A stretch of DNA of 64,000 bases from Roseiarcus sp036488815 (lineage in GTDB: Bacteria > Pseudomonadota > Alphaproteobacteria > Rhizobiales > Beijerinckiaceae): assembly GCA_036488815.1 (NCBI GenBank), contig DASXGX010000056.1, positions 1 through 64,000 on the forward strand. The letters are read 5' to 3'. Shown here piece by piece: positions 1 through 8,034 of the stretch. The position numbers and the translations under genes are program-made. The notes beneath the pieces are model-generated. The model saw only the letters and a list, made by a program, of their open reading frames with translations. It had not been told where the DNA came from and did no database searches. The stretch's first letter is position 1; the number at the start of each line of letters is the position of its first letter.

Positions 1-131
1 GCGATCCCCGCGACCGCCGGCGCGTCGAAGAGCACCGCGCTCACCCCCGAGGCCAGCCGCGCGTCGTCCGCATTGCCGACCCGAAGGCCCGGAACGTCGG
101 TGATGAGGTTTTTCATGCGCGCCATGTCCAT
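1..131 (-). CDS. Peptidase family S58 (DmpA-like aminopeptidase), N-terminal fragment
   Basis: Only the first ~43 residues lie in the window; the rest runs off the left edge. The N-terminus (NLITDVPGLRVGNADD, then SGVSAVLFDAPAVAG) matches the opening of the S58/DmpA family, autoprocessed L-aminopeptidase/D-esterases. In-frame ATGs at 131, 125 and 116 are possible starts; none has a clear Shine-Dalgarno, and the family usually starts close to the KNLITDVPG stretch, which would favour 116. It is divergent from cobT across ~190 bp in which I see no B12 riboswitch box. The catalytic serine and autocleavage site are outside the window, so the call rests on N-terminal likeness only. Confidence 0.75.
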   Translation of the reverse strand, partial: MDMARMKNLITDVPGLRVGNADDARLASGVSAVLFDAPAVAGI

Positions 132-320
132 GAATGGTGACTAGCAGGATACCCGCCTTGCGCGGGAACTGCGCCTCGCGTCAAGTCGCTTGGCGCCGGC
201 GGGCAGGGCTAGGCGCGCGTCGAGGGCGAACGGCGTCGCCATTGGCGTCGCGCCCCTCGCCACCCCCGGGAATTTGCGTTACCAACCCGGGCGAACTCGA
301 AACGAGGAAAGTCGTCACGC

Positions 321-1343
321 ATGAACTCCGCCGCTCGCCCCTTTGACGATATTCGCGCACTGCTCGCCGCCATGCCGAAGCCGGACGCCGCGGCGATCGG
401 CGCGGTGCGCGAGCGCGAGGCGCAATTGACGAAGCCGGCGGGATCGCTCGGGCGCCTCGAAGAGATCGCCGAATGGCTCGCCGGCTGGCAGCGGACGGCC
501 CGGCCGCACGCCGATACGCCGCTGGTCGCCGTGTTCGCCGGCAATCACGGCGTCGTCGCCCAGGGCGTCTCGCCGTTCCCGCAGTCGGTGACGCAAGCGA
601 TGGTCGCCAACTTCTCCTCCGGCGGCGCGGCGATCAACCAGATCTGCAAGACGCTCGACATTTCGCTCCGCGTGTTCGAGCTCGCGCTGGAACAGCCGAC
701 CGGCGACATCACTGAAGGGCCGGCGCTCGACGAGAAAGGCTGCGCGGCGACGATGGCCTTCGGCATGGAGGCGCTCGCCTCGCGGCCCGACCTGCTGTGC
801 CTCGGCGAGATGGGCATCGGCAACACGACGGTCGCCGCGGCGATCTACCATGCGCTCTATGGCGGCGAGGCCGAGGATTGGGTCGGCCGTGGCACCGGCG
901 CGGACGAAGCGGGCGTCGCCCGCAAAGCCGCGGCTGTGCGCGCCGCCGTCGCGCTCCATCGGGAGCATCTCGGCGATCCGCTCGAGGTTCTGCGCCGGCT
1001 GGGCGGGCGCGAGATCGCAGCGATGGCGGGCGCGATCCTCGCGGCGCGGCTGCAGAACGTGCCAGTCGTGCTCGACGGCTTCGTCGTCTGCTCGGCGGCG
1101 GCGGTGCTCCACGCGCTCGATCCGGCCGCGCTCGATCACTGCGTCGCCGGCCATGTCTCGGCGGAGAAGGCGCACGCGGAGGCGCTGCGCCGCATCGGCA
1201 AGGCGCCCCTGCTCAATCTCGGCATGCGGCTCGGCGAGGGCACCGGCGCCGCGCTCGCGGTCGCGATCATTCGCTCCGCCGTCGCCTGCCACACCGGCAT
1301 GGCGACCTTCGCCGAGGCGGGCGTCGCCGGCAAGGAAGGCTAA
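321..1343 (+). CDS. cobT: Nicotinate-nucleotide--dimethylbenzimidazole phosphoribosyltransferase
   Basis: 340 aa, normal length for the CobT/CobU family. It transfers the ribose phosphate of nicotinate mononucleotide to 5,6-dimethylbenzimidazole to give alpha-ribazole phosphate, part of lower-ligand loop assembly of cobalamin in the cytosol. Visible hallmarks are the N-terminal LTKPAGSLGRLE stretch, FAGNHGVVAQGVSPFP, GEMGIGNTT in mid-protein, and the C-terminal MRLGEGTGA whose Glu (~306) corresponds to the catalytic glutamate. A GAGGAAAG ribosome site lies ~10 nt upstream of the ATG. The next gene starts 9 bp after the stop, so the two are probably cotranscribed. The frequent partner cobS is not in the window. 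Confidence 0.96.
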   Translation: MNSAARPFDDIRALLAAMPKPDAAAIGAVREREAQLTKPAGSLGRLEEIAEWLAGWQRTARPHADTPLVAVFAGNHGVVAQGVSPFPQSVTQAMVANFSSGGAAINQICKTLDISLRVFELALEQPTGDITEGPALDEKGCAATMAFGMEALASRPDLLCLGEMGIGNTTVAAAIYHALYGGEAEDWVGRGTGADEAGVARKAAAVRAAVALHREHLGDPLEVLRRLGGREIAAMAGAILAARLQNVPVVLDGFVVCSAAAVLHALDPAALDHCVAGHVSAEKAHAEALRRIGKAPLLNLGMRLGEGTGAALAVAIIRSAVACHTGMATFAEAGVAGKEG

Positions 1344-1352
1344 GACCTCGCC

Positions 1353-2417
1353 ATGCCTGGCCCCTACGCCGACGACGACATCGACGCGGCGGTGGCGGCT
1401 GGAGCGCTGACGCCCGAGTCCGCCGCGGGATTTCGGGCCTTCGTCGAGGCGCGACGCGGCGCGCCGACGCCCGCGGACGACGAGCAGTTCCGGCTCGTCA
1501 CCGGCTTCAACGACATCTTCGTTTCGATCGCGCTGGCGCTGGTGCTGATCGCGCTCGGCTGGCTCGGCGCGCGCTCGGCGGCTCTCATCGGCGGCGGCCT
1601 CGTCGCGGCGGCCAGTTGGGCGCTGGCGGAGTTCTTCACCGCCCGGCGGCGTATGGCGCTGCCCAGCATCCTGCTGCTTCTGAGCTGGGTCGGCGGGCTG
1701 CTTTGGGCCGGCTTCTCGCTCGCGCCGGCCGGCGGCGCCGACCATTCCGGCGCAGCGATCGTCGCGGCGACCGGCCTTGCCGCCGCTGCGGCGAGCTATG
1801 CGCACTGGCGACGGTTCCATGTGCCGATCGCCGTCGCGGCCGCGACTTGCTCCATCCTCGGTGCGGCGGTCTTGGCCGCGGCGCGGTTGATTCCCTATTT
1901 CGCGCAAAACGGGCTGACGCTGGTCTTCGCAGCCGGTCTCGCCGTCTTCGCTTTCGCCTTGTGGTGGGACGTCGCCGATCCCGCGCGCCGCACGCGGCGG
2001 GCGGATGTCGCCTTCTGGCTGCATCTCGCCGCCGCGCCGATGATCGTTCATCCTGCTTTCGCCTGGATCGGCTTGGCGGGCCAGCCGTCGTTCGGCGGGG
2101 TCATGGCGATCGCGAGCGACGCACCGGCCGCCGCTGAGCTAACGGCGCCGGCCCTGGCGGTGGCGATCTACCTTTTGCTCGCGCTGGTCGCGCTGGTGGT
2201 CGACCGGCGTGCCCTGATGGTGTCCGCGCTCGCCTATCTGCTCTACGCGATGAACGTGTTTCTGCGGGCGACGGGCGCCTTGAGCGTCAGCTTGGCGCTG
2301 TCCGCCCTGATCGCGGGGTCCGCGCTGCTGCTGCTGTCGGCCTATTGGCGACCGGCGCGCCGCGTCGTGCTCAAGTCGACGCCGCTGAACTGGCGGGCGC
2401 GCCTGCCGGCGGCGTAA
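1353..2417 (+). CDS. Polytopic membrane protein, DUF2157-like
   Basis: 354 aa. A soluble N-terminal segment of ~50 residues (DDDIDAAVAAGALTPESAAGF, acidic) is followed by roughly ten hydrophobic segments, for example around residues 53-70, 72-90, 105-120, 130-150 and several to the end. The N-terminal pattern 'V-A-A-G-A-L-T-P-E-S-A' resembles the start of DUF2157 membrane proteins, whose function is unknown. It follows cobT by 9 bp on the same strand, so an operon is likely, but no link to cobalamin is evident in its sequence. A GC-rich hairpin follows its stop. The protein could equally be another uncharacterised integral membrane family. Confidence 0.7.
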   Translation: MPGPYADDDIDAAVAAGALTPESAAGFRAFVEARRGAPTPADDEQFRLVTGFNDIFVSIALALVLIALGWLGARSAALIGGGLVAAASWALAEFFTARRRMALPSILLLLSWVGGLLWAGFSLAPAGGADHSGAAIVAATGLAAAAASYAHWRRFHVPIAVAAATCSILGAAVLAAARLIPYFAQNGLTLVFAAGLAVFAFALWWDVADPARRTRRADVAFWLHLAAAPMIVHPAFAWIGLAGQPSFGGVMAIASDAPAAAELTAPALAVAIYLLLALVALVVDRRALMVSALAYLLYAMNVFLRATGALSVSLALSALIAGSALLLLSAYWRPARRVVLKSTPLNWRARLPAA

Positions 2418-2422
2418 ACGCT

Positions 2423-2447
2423 GCGAGCGCGCCGGGGCGGCGCTCGC
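2423..2447 (+). terminator. GC-rich hairpin after the cobT operon, possible terminator
   Basis: GCGAGCGC (2423-2430) pairs perfectly with GCGCTCGC (2440-2447) across a 9-nt loop, 6 bp after the stop codon. There is no T-tract, so factor-independent termination is uncertain; it could also shield the 3' end of the message. Confidence 0.4.
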
Positions 2448-2523
2448 GCTGAGGATCATCAGGCAATGCGCACAATCAGCGCGCGCGTGTTAGAGCGCGT
2501 TGCTTTTTGGTTGACCCACACAG

Positions 2524-2613
2524 CCTGTCACCCCCGCGAAAGCGGGGGTCCAGATAACAGCCGCAGGCCTTCCCCTTTGACTCCTGGATGCCCGCTTTCG
2601 CGGGCATGACAGG
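2524..2613. repeat. Dispersed palindromic repeat family A (MPAFAGM type), copy 1
   Basis: Two palindromic heads in inverted orientation: GTCACCCCCGCGAAAGCGGG at the left and GGATGCCCGCTTTCGCGGGC at the right, separated by ~35 bp. The right arm reads MPAFAGMT when translated, a well-known spurious product of such repeats in alpha- and gammaproteobacteria. It lies between convergent genes. Other copies are at about 30.5, 32.0, 37.6, 37.7 and 49.0 kb. Confidence 0.85.
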
Positions 2614-2653
2614 GAAGTCTGGAGAGGCTGCTTCTACCGAAATGCACAAGGCT

Positions 2654-3022
2654 CTAGCCGATTTTGGCGGCGTGCCCGGCGACAATTCGCCAACGCGAGC
2701 CGGACTGCCGCCAAAGTCGCGTGTAGGCGAATGTACCGCCGATCGGGAAATCCCCGAATTGGCCCGACAGATCGGCCTTCGTCGTGACAAGGATCATTGG
2801 ACCCAACCGATGGGTCTGGCTGTCGTGGAGATCGATTTTGTCGAGGCGAAGGAGCTTGTCCCGATGAGTCGATAGATCTGCCTCTTTCGACAGAATGCTC
2901 CCGTCTGGTCCTGTGAACACGAGGTCGTCGTCAATAAGATCGGATAACGCCGAGACGTCGTTGTTCAGCATGGCGGACCGAAGCGCCGCCTCATGCTCAG
3001 CAATGATCGCAATATCGTCCAT
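2654..3022 (-). CDS. SnoaL/DUF4440-like protein of the NTF2 fold
   Basis: 122 aa from the ATG at 3022. The pattern of an N-terminal helix (EHEAALRSAMLNNDVSALSDLI), then DDDLVFTGPDGSILSK, then a strand-rich half ending RLWRQSGSRWRIVAGHAAKI is typical of DUF4440 nuclear-transport-factor-2-like proteins, small cone-shaped proteins whose ligand or reaction varies. I prefer 3022 because AAAGAG sits 7 nt upstream; an in-frame GTG at 3049 would overlap the end of trpB by 4 nt and suggests translational coupling. It occupies the place downstream of trpB where trpA is usually found. Function unknown. Confidence 0.75.
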   Translation of the reverse strand: MDDIAIIAEHEAALRSAMLNNDVSALSDLIDDDLVFTGPDGSILSKEADLSTHRDKLLRLDKIDLHDSQTHRLGPMILVTTKADLSGQFGDFPIGGTFAYTRLWRQSGSRWRIVAGHAAKIG

Positions 3023-3045
3023 GCGCAGCTCTTTCGACGTCGTGA

Positions 3046-4266
3046 TCACATCCCGCCGAGATAGTCGGCGACGGCGAAGATGTCCTTGTCGCCGCGGCCG
3101 GACAGGCAGAGCGCCATCAGATGGTCGCGCGGCTTTTTCGGCGCGAGTTCAATCACCTTGGCCAGGGCATGCGCCGACTCGAGGGCGGGAATGATCCCTT
3201 CGAGGCGCGAGCAGAGCTGGAAGGCGTCGAGCGTCTCCTTGTCGGTCGCCGAGAGATAGGTGACGCGGCCCTTCTCCTTGAGCCAGGCGTGCTCCGGCCC
3301 GATGCCGGGATAGTCGAGGCCGGCCGAGATCGAATGGCCCTCGTTGATCTGGCCGTCGGCGTCCATCAGGAGATAGGTGCGGTTGCCGTGCAGGACGCCG
3401 GGACGCCCGCCCGCCAGCGAGGCCGCATGGCCATCGGGGACATCGAGCCCATGCCCCGCCGCCTCGACGCCGTAGATCTCGACGCTCGGTTCGTCGAGGA
3501 AGGGATGGAACATGCCGATGGCGTTGGAGCCGCCGCCGACGCAGGCGATGACGCTGTCGGGCAAGCGGCCCTCCGCCTCCAGCATCTGGGCGCGCGTCTC
3601 GTTGCCGATCACGCATTGGAAGTCACGCACCATAGCGGGGTAGGGATGGGGGCCGGCCGCCGTGCCGATGCAATAAAAGGTGTCGGAGACGTTGGTCACC
3701 CAATCGCGCAAAGCCTCGTTCATTGCGTCCTTGAGCGTGCGCGCGCCCGACTGGACGGGGCGCACCTCGGCGCCGAGCATCTTCATGCGGAACACATTGG
3801 GCTTCTGGCGCTCGATGTCGACCGCGCCCATGTAGACGATGCATTGCAGTCCGAACCGCGCGCAGGCGGTCGCGGTGGCGACGCCGTGTTGGCCGGCGCC
3901 CGTCTCGGCGATGATCCGCTTCTTGCCCATGCGGAGCGCAAGCAGGATCTGGCCGAGCACGTTGTTGATCTTGTGCGCGCCGGTGTGGTTGAGCTCCTCG
4001 CGCTTGAAGTAGACCTTGGCGCCGCCGAGCTGTTCGGTCAGCCGCTCGGCGAAATAGAGCGCGCTCGGCCGACCGACGTAGTGCTTGAGCAGATGATTGA
4101 GTTCGGCGTGGAAACTCGGGTCGGCCTTGGCGGCCTTGTAGGCTTCCTCGAGCGACAGCACGAGCGGCATCAGCGTCTCGGCGACGAACCGGCCGCCGAA
4201 ATCGCCGAAATGTCCGCGCTCGTCGGGGCCGTTGCGGAAGGAATTTGGCTTGTCGACCTGTGTCAC
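3046..4266 (-). CDS. trpB: Tryptophan synthase beta chain
   Basis: 406 aa, full length for TrpB1. It condenses indole with L-serine to tryptophan using pyridoxal phosphate. The PLP lysine is in HTGAHKINN (Lys99); the phosphate-binding CVGGGSNAIGMF loop and the AETGAGQHG segment are intact. The start is GTG with AGGAGC 6 nt upstream. It lies 114 bp downstream of trpF on the same strand, with two repeat fragments in the gap. Its obligate partner trpA, commonly the next gene, is absent here and must be elsewhere in the genome. Confidence 0.98.
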   Translation of the reverse strand: MTQVDKPNSFRNGPDERGHFGDFGGRFVAETLMPLVLSLEEAYKAAKADPSFHAELNHLLKHYVGRPSALYFAERLTEQLGGAKVYFKREELNHTGAHKINNVLGQILLALRMGKKRIIAETGAGQHGVATATACARFGLQCIVYMGAVDIERQKPNVFRMKMLGAEVRPVQSGARTLKDAMNEALRDWVTNVSDTFYCIGTAAGPHPYPAMVRDFQCVIGNETRAQMLEAEGRLPDSVIACVGGGSNAIGMFHPFLDEPSVEIYGVEAAGHGLDVPDGHAASLAGGRPGVLHGNRTYLLMDADGQINEGHSISAGLDYPGIGPEHAWLKEKGRVTYLSATDKETLDAFQLCSRLEGIIPALESAHALAKVIELAPKKPRDHLMALCLSGRGDKDIFAVADYLGGM

Positions 4267-4286
4267 GCGATGCTCCTATTGGGGAC

Positions 4287-4312
4287 GCCCCTTCTCCCTT
4301 GCGGGAGAAGCG
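4287..4312. repeat. Dispersed repeat family B, half copy
   Basis: CTTCTCCCTTGCGGGAGAAG is one palindromic head of the family seen complete at 61293-61345. It sits in the trpF-trpB intercistronic gap, 20 bp upstream of the trpB start, and will form a stem in the message just before the trpB ribosome site. Confidence 0.7.
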
Positions 4313-4377
4313 AAAATGCTATCGGCGTCATCTCCGTGAATGCTCCTCAATGCGAAGCCGGCGTCTAGCGGCGCCGA

Positions 4378-4427
4378 CCCTCATCCGGCCGCTGCGCGTC
4401 CACCTTCCCCCGCAAGGGGGGAAGGGA
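4378..4427. repeat. Dispersed repeat family B, copy overlapping the 3' end of trpF
   Basis: The segment reads CCCTCATCCGGCCGCTGCGC followed by CACCTTCCCCCGCAAGGGGG and GAAGGG, i.e. the inverted form of the repeat at 61293-61345 (stem plus 'GGATGAGGG' tail). The trpF stop codon at 4381 lies inside it, so the repeat encodes the last ~15 residues of TrpF. Confidence 0.7.
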
Positions 4428-5076
4428 TGCGGGCGAACCCGGCGCGCGCGGCGGCGACGAATGCTTTGATCTTGTCGACGTCCTTGACGCCCGGCGCCGT
4501 CTCGATCCCTGACGACACGTCGACGCCCAACGCGCCGCTCGAGGCGATCGCCTCGCCGACGTTGGCCGGCTCAAGGCCGCCCGACAGCAGCCACGGGCGG
4601 CGCGGCGCGAAATCGCTCGCCAGCCGCCAGTCGAAGGGCGCGCCATTGCCGCCCGGCCGTGTCGCGCCTTTCGGCGGCTTGGCGTCGATCAGCAGCCAGT
4701 CGGCGGTGTCCTCGTATTCGCGCGCCTTGGCGAAGTCGCGGGCCTCGGCGACGCCGACCGCCTTCATCGTCGGCAACCCGAAAGCGCGCCGGATTTCGCT
4801 AATCCGTTCCGGCGTCTCGACGCCGTGCAGTTGCAGCATGTCGGGGCCGACCGCTTTGACGATTTCCGCCAGCGTCGTGTCGGCGGCGTCGACGACGAGC
4901 GCGACAATGAGCGCGCGTCCACGAGCGAGCCGAGCGAGTTCGGCGGCGCGTTCGAGCGGCGCGTAGCGCGGGCTGCGCTCGAAAAACACCAGGCCGACCA
5001 TGTCGGCGCCGGCGTCGAGCGCCGCCGCAAGCGTCGGAGCGGTGGAGAGGCCGCAGATCTTGACCGTCGAGGGCAT
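4381..5076 (-). CDS. trpF: Phosphoribosylanthranilate isomerase
   Basis: 231 aa; it isomerises N-(5-phosphoribosyl)anthranilate to CdRP, the third step of tryptophan synthesis. Visible features: the catalytic Cys in VKICGLS (residue ~7), GLVFFERSPRY, the LQLHGVETPE strand, and the phosphate-binding LSGGLEPANV and GVDVSSGIE loops of the (beta/alpha)8 barrel. Typical TrpF ends near KAFVAAAR; here about 16 more residues (starting GFARIPSPLAGEGG) are read through a dispersed repeat. Start ATG at 5076. Upstream on the same strand, in conserved rhizobial order, one would expect lapA-ihfB-sppA directly, but two unrelated genes intervene. Confidence 0.97.
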   Translation of the reverse strand: MPSTVKICGLSTAPTLAAALDAGADMVGLVFFERSPRYAPLERAAELARLARGRALIVALVVDAADTTLAEIVKAVGPDMLQLHGVETPERISEIRRAFGLPTMKAVGVAEARDFAKAREYEDTADWLLIDAKPPKGATRPGGNGAPFDWRLASDFAPRRPWLLSGGLEPANVGEAIASSGALGVDVSSGIETAPGVKDVDKIKAFVAAARAGFARIPSPLAGEGGRAAAG

Positions 5077-5150
5077 GCGTCTCTTTGGGTCAAGACGGCC
5101 GGGAAGTCAAAACGTCTAACCGCGCAAGGCGCCTCACTCGAGGCTCCAAC

Positions 5151-6305
5151 TTACTTTGACGGCAATTCTATCGTCCAGCCAGGCGGGTTGATCGGTATCT
5201 TCACCGCTTCGCCGTGGTCGACCTTAAGGGCGTCCGTCTTCCAGTCCCACAGAGGCAGCGATGGCTTGTGCCACGAATGAGAGCTGCCCGAGATCGCTGC
5301 GGCGACAAGGGCGCCCGCGGGAACCGACGCGAGCCGGCCTGTCAGCAGCGTATCCAGCAACATCCATACAACAAGGACGTGAGGAATATAAAAATAGCGA
5401 TCGCCACCCCCAATCGGCATAAGGAGATCTGGCGGGAGGTGGCGGAATTTTATCCAGACGAGCGCGCTCAGCGTGACCCCTGCGCTCAGCAGGAGCGCCT
5501 TCCACTGTGATTCTCGCCCAAGCGCGCCAACGGCTAGGACGATTGCCAATGAAAAAATCGCCACCAAATGCAGCCCGTCGAATTTGACCGCGCTCGTCGG
5601 AATTAAATTGAGATCCCGATACAATATTATTGCAGCGACTTTAAGTGGGCTTGTAGAAGTGCCGGTCGGTTCTGAGCTTGCCGCGAGTGCAAGACACAAT
5701 TGAATTATCGACGCTGAAGCGACTATAAGACAAATGGTCGCGTCAAATAGCGACCGGCGCCTTATTCCTCTCCACAAGACCACAGGCGCGGCGGCGACGC
5801 AAAACGGGCCGGTTAGGGCCGATACAAACGCGAATACAATTTGATTGTACCGAGCCAGGCGCGACTGGGGCGGCCGAGTCGCCACAATCAGAAACAGAGC
5901 TGGAGCGAGGATCCATTGAACGTTCAGCAGAACGCCGAACACCTCACCGTTGTGAGGCGCCGCCGCCAGACAGGCTCCGAAGATCCAGGAGAACCGAATC
6001 GGCGTCGACGCGATGGTGGCGCTGGACCAGACAGCGGCGGCTACAGCGGACCAACAATAGATTTTCGGCGTGAATACTGCGCTGAACATTGTGGCTGCGA
6101 GCGCGACCAATCGCGGTAGAAGGTTCAGATATCCGGCATAGGCAACGAAAACGGAGGCTGCGCCGTCTGTATGCGCTTGGGCGAAAAATACGGGCCCATC
6201 CTCGGCGAAAAGCTGCGGATGGAAGAAAGTCTGCGGCGCGCGGAGCAAGAGTTCCACCACGGTCGCGCTAGCGGCGAACGCGATGGGAACAGCCGCCAGA
6301 AACAT
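5151..6305 (-). CDS. Polytopic membrane protein, GT-C-like, possibly acquired
   Basis: 384 aa from the ATG at 6305 (a TTG at 6434 would add 43 polar residues). About ten membrane segments. The first extracytoplasmic loop carries FHPQLFAEDGPVFFAQA, a pattern of acidic residues after the first membrane helix that recalls GT-C type glycosyltransferases and related membrane proteins of surface-polysaccharide loci; I cannot name a substrate. The C-terminal ~35 residues are soluble and Trp-rich. Base composition is visibly lower in GC than the neighbours (AT-rich stretch about 5580-5740), pointing to recent transfer. It lies between trpF and an ornithine-cyclodeaminase homologue, within a normally contiguous rhizobial gene order. 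Confidence 0.6.
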   Translation of the reverse strand: MFLAAVPIAFAASATVVELLLRAPQTFFHPQLFAEDGPVFFAQAHTDGAASVFVAYAGYLNLLPRLVALAATMFSAVFTPKIYCWSAVAAAVWSSATIASTPIRFSWIFGACLAAAPHNGEVFGVLLNVQWILAPALFLIVATRPPQSRLARYNQIVFAFVSALTGPFCVAAAPVVLWRGIRRRSLFDATICLIVASASIIQLCLALAASSEPTGTSTSPLKVAAIILYRDLNLIPTSAVKFDGLHLVAIFSLAIVLAVGALGRESQWKALLLSAGVTLSALVWIKFRHLPPDLLMPIGGGDRYFYIPHVLVVWMLLDTLLTGRLASVPAGALVAAAISGSSHSWHKPSLPLWDWKTDALKVDHGEAVKIPINPPGWTIELPSK

Positions 6306-6531
6306 ATTCGAAGGAGCGCCATGATCTCGAGCACGGCGCTCCTCCGCTTTTGGCGGAAATCCAGTCGAAGCGGTCACGGCGCCACAGGCCGTAGACGAGC
6401 GTGACCCGACAAGATCATTGGCGTTCTGGCTCAACTTGTATGTCCCTTACGCCCAGCAGATGTCGTTTCAGCCTCCTGCGACGCCGAATCGCCCAACGTC
6501 TCTCCCGCGCGACGACCGCCAATCGGCGGGG

Positions 6532-7488
6532 CTACCCCTCGCCGCCCGCCTTCTTCCAAACCAGGATCGCCGCCGCGAGATCCTCGATCGCCGCGCCGAC
6601 GGATTTGAACAACGTAACTTCGTGCAGCGCGGTGCGGCCGGGCGCGCCATGCACCAGCGCGGCGAGGTCGCCGACGATGTCGGTCGGCGTCAGCGCGCCG
6701 CTCTTGAGACCGAGCGCGACGTCGCCGCCTTCGTTCAGCGCCGCGCTCGTGTCGACGAAGACGCGGGCGCGTTTCAGCGCGGCGTCGTCGGCTTCGCGCA
6801 TATGCATGTTGAAGGCGCCGACGAGATCGAGGTGCTGACCAGGCCTCAGCCAGGCGCCCGCGACGAGCGGGGTCTGCGAGAGCGTCGCGCAGGAGATGAC
6901 GTCGGCCTTTCGCACGGCTTCCTCGAGATGCGGCGCTGCGTGGGCGTCGAAGCCTTCGTGTCGCAGGCTCTCTGCGAGACGCTCGGCGCCTTGCAGACGA
7001 TGGTTCCAGACCGCGACCGTCTCGATCGGCCGCTGGCTCCTGTGGGCGCGGGCGAGGAAGGGCGCGAGCGAGCCCGCGCCGACCAGCAGCAGACGCTTGG
7101 CCTCAGTGGGCGCGAGATAGCGCGCGGCGAGCGCGGAGGCGGCCGCCGTGCGCCACAAGGTGAGGCGTGTTCCCTCGATCGTCGCGAGCGGCGCGCCGCT
7201 GAGGCCGGATTGCAGCGCATAGAGCCCGAGCACCGCCGGCAGACCGCGCGCCGAATTGCCGGGATAGACGTTGACGATCTTCGTGCCGAGGAAATCGCCG
7301 GCGTCGCCGCCGGGCGCCGTCCACGCGGGCATCAACAGCGCGGTTGCGTTCGGCTCGCCGGGGCGATCGATCTCGTGGTGATGGCGCTGCGGCGCATGGA
7401 AGCCGCCGCGAAACGCCTCCGCGAGAGTGTCGATCAGCGAGGGAAAATCGAGCGCGGCGTCGACGTCGGCCGCCGTAAAATGGCGCAT
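6532..7488 (-). CDS. Ornithine cyclodeaminase / mu-crystallin family protein
   Basis: 318 aa. The Rossmann region (RLLLVGAGSLAPFLARAH, residues ~125-142) and the substrate-side patterns GTKIVNVYPGN, EGTRLTLWRTAA (Thr-Arg-Thr region) and LVGAFNMHMRE place it in the family of NAD(P)-dependent ornithine cyclodeaminase, alanine dehydrogenase and delta1-pyrroline-2-carboxylate reductase; the precise reaction cannot be told from sequence. Start ATG 7488 chosen because AAGGAG stands 7 nt upstream and the domain begins there; upstream in-frame codons overlap lapA. It follows lapA closely on the same strand and probably shares its transcript. Confidence 0.85.
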   Translation of the reverse strand: MRHFTAADVDAALDFPSLIDTLAEAFRGGFHAPQRHHHEIDRPGEPNATALLMPAWTAPGGDAGDFLGTKIVNVYPGNSARGLPAVLGLYALQSGLSGAPLATIEGTRLTLWRTAAASALAARYLAPTEAKRLLLVGAGSLAPFLARAHRSQRPIETVAVWNHRLQGAERLAESLRHEGFDAHAAPHLEEAVRKADVISCATLSQTPLVAGAWLRPGQHLDLVGAFNMHMREADDAALKRARVFVDTSAALNEGGDVALGLKSGALTPTDIVGDLAALVHGAPGRTALHEVTLFKSVGAAIEDLAAAILVWKKAGGEG

Positions 7489-7502
7489 CGCGCCGCTCCT
7501 TT

Positions 7503-7829
7503 TTAGCGTTGTGCGAAGGCCCCAGGCGGCGGAAGCGCGTGGGCGCGCGCCGCCTCGGCCCGCCATTTCGCCGCCTCGGCGCGGTTGAGGCGTTCGGCGC
7601 GCCGATGCTTGCCTTGCGCGAACCAAGTCGCCGCGCCGCCGAGGACGACGCCGACCATCATCGAGACGATCAGCACGACGAACAGCGGCGCTTCGATCGC
7701 GAAAGCCGGGATGTCGCCAGAGACGAAGGGATCGAAGGAGACCATGACGAACTGGCGATTGGCGAACGCGAAGACGAGAAACAGGATCGCGATGGGCGCG
7801 ACGACGACAATCTTCAGAAACCGTAGCAT
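7503..7829 (-). CDS. lapA: LapA family inner-membrane protein (DUF1049)
   Basis: 108 aa: a first membrane helix (residues ~5-24), a short periplasmic loop with the family pattern ANRQFVMVSFDPF, a second helix (~46-68) and a basic cytoplasmic tail (KHRRAERLNRAEAAKWRAEA). In E. coli LapA works with LapB/FtsH to control LpxC and LPS assembly; no lapB is in the window. Position directly downstream of ihfB is the usual one in rhizobia. Confidence 0.88.
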   Translation of the reverse strand: MLRFLKIVVVAPIAILFLVFAFANRQFVMVSFDPFVSGDIPAFAIEAPLFVVLIVSMMVGVVLGGAATWFAQGKHRRAERLNRAEAAKWRAEAARAHALPPPGAFAQR

Positions 7830-7974
7830 GAGCGGAACCGGCGCCTTTCTCGCGTGGGGAGGATCAGCGCGAAGATGGCGCGAATGCGACCGCAGCGCAA
7901 ACGAGGCGGCGCGGCGCGCGGCTCGCCGCGCTTCGATTCGGCGTTCCCGCCTTCCCTGCGCGCTCGAGATACCT

Positions 7975-8031
7975 CAATTGCCGCGCGCTTTTGGCGAAAA
8001 ACCGGCGGCCAATTTTTCGCCGCGCGCGCTC
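7975..8031. repeat. Conserved 3'-hairpin element, copy 1 (after ihfB)
   Basis: Core GGCGAAAAA (7993-8001) and TTTTTCGCC (8013-8021) form a perfect stem around a GC-rich loop, flanked on both sides by GCGCGC and opened by CAATTGC. Nearly the same ~56 bp recur in reverse at 26136-26190. In both cases the element starts within a few bases of a stop codon and has the same orientation relative to that gene, suggesting a 3'-end function (termination or mRNA protection). Confidence 0.75.
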
Positions 8032-8034
8032 GCC

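Noticed and set aside
132..320. Possible cobalamin riboswitch upstream of cobT
   Set aside because: The gap is short for the element and I find no B12-box-like conserved sequence or the expected long-range pairing.
315..2051. 578-codon open frame antisense to cobT
   Set aside because: Arg/Gly/Asp-rich shadow; cobT and its neighbour are well supported on the plus strand.
2588..2875. Small open frame beginning with MPAFAGMTG
   Set aside because: The start is the translated family A repeat, a known spurious product; the rest is antisense to the SnoaL-like gene.
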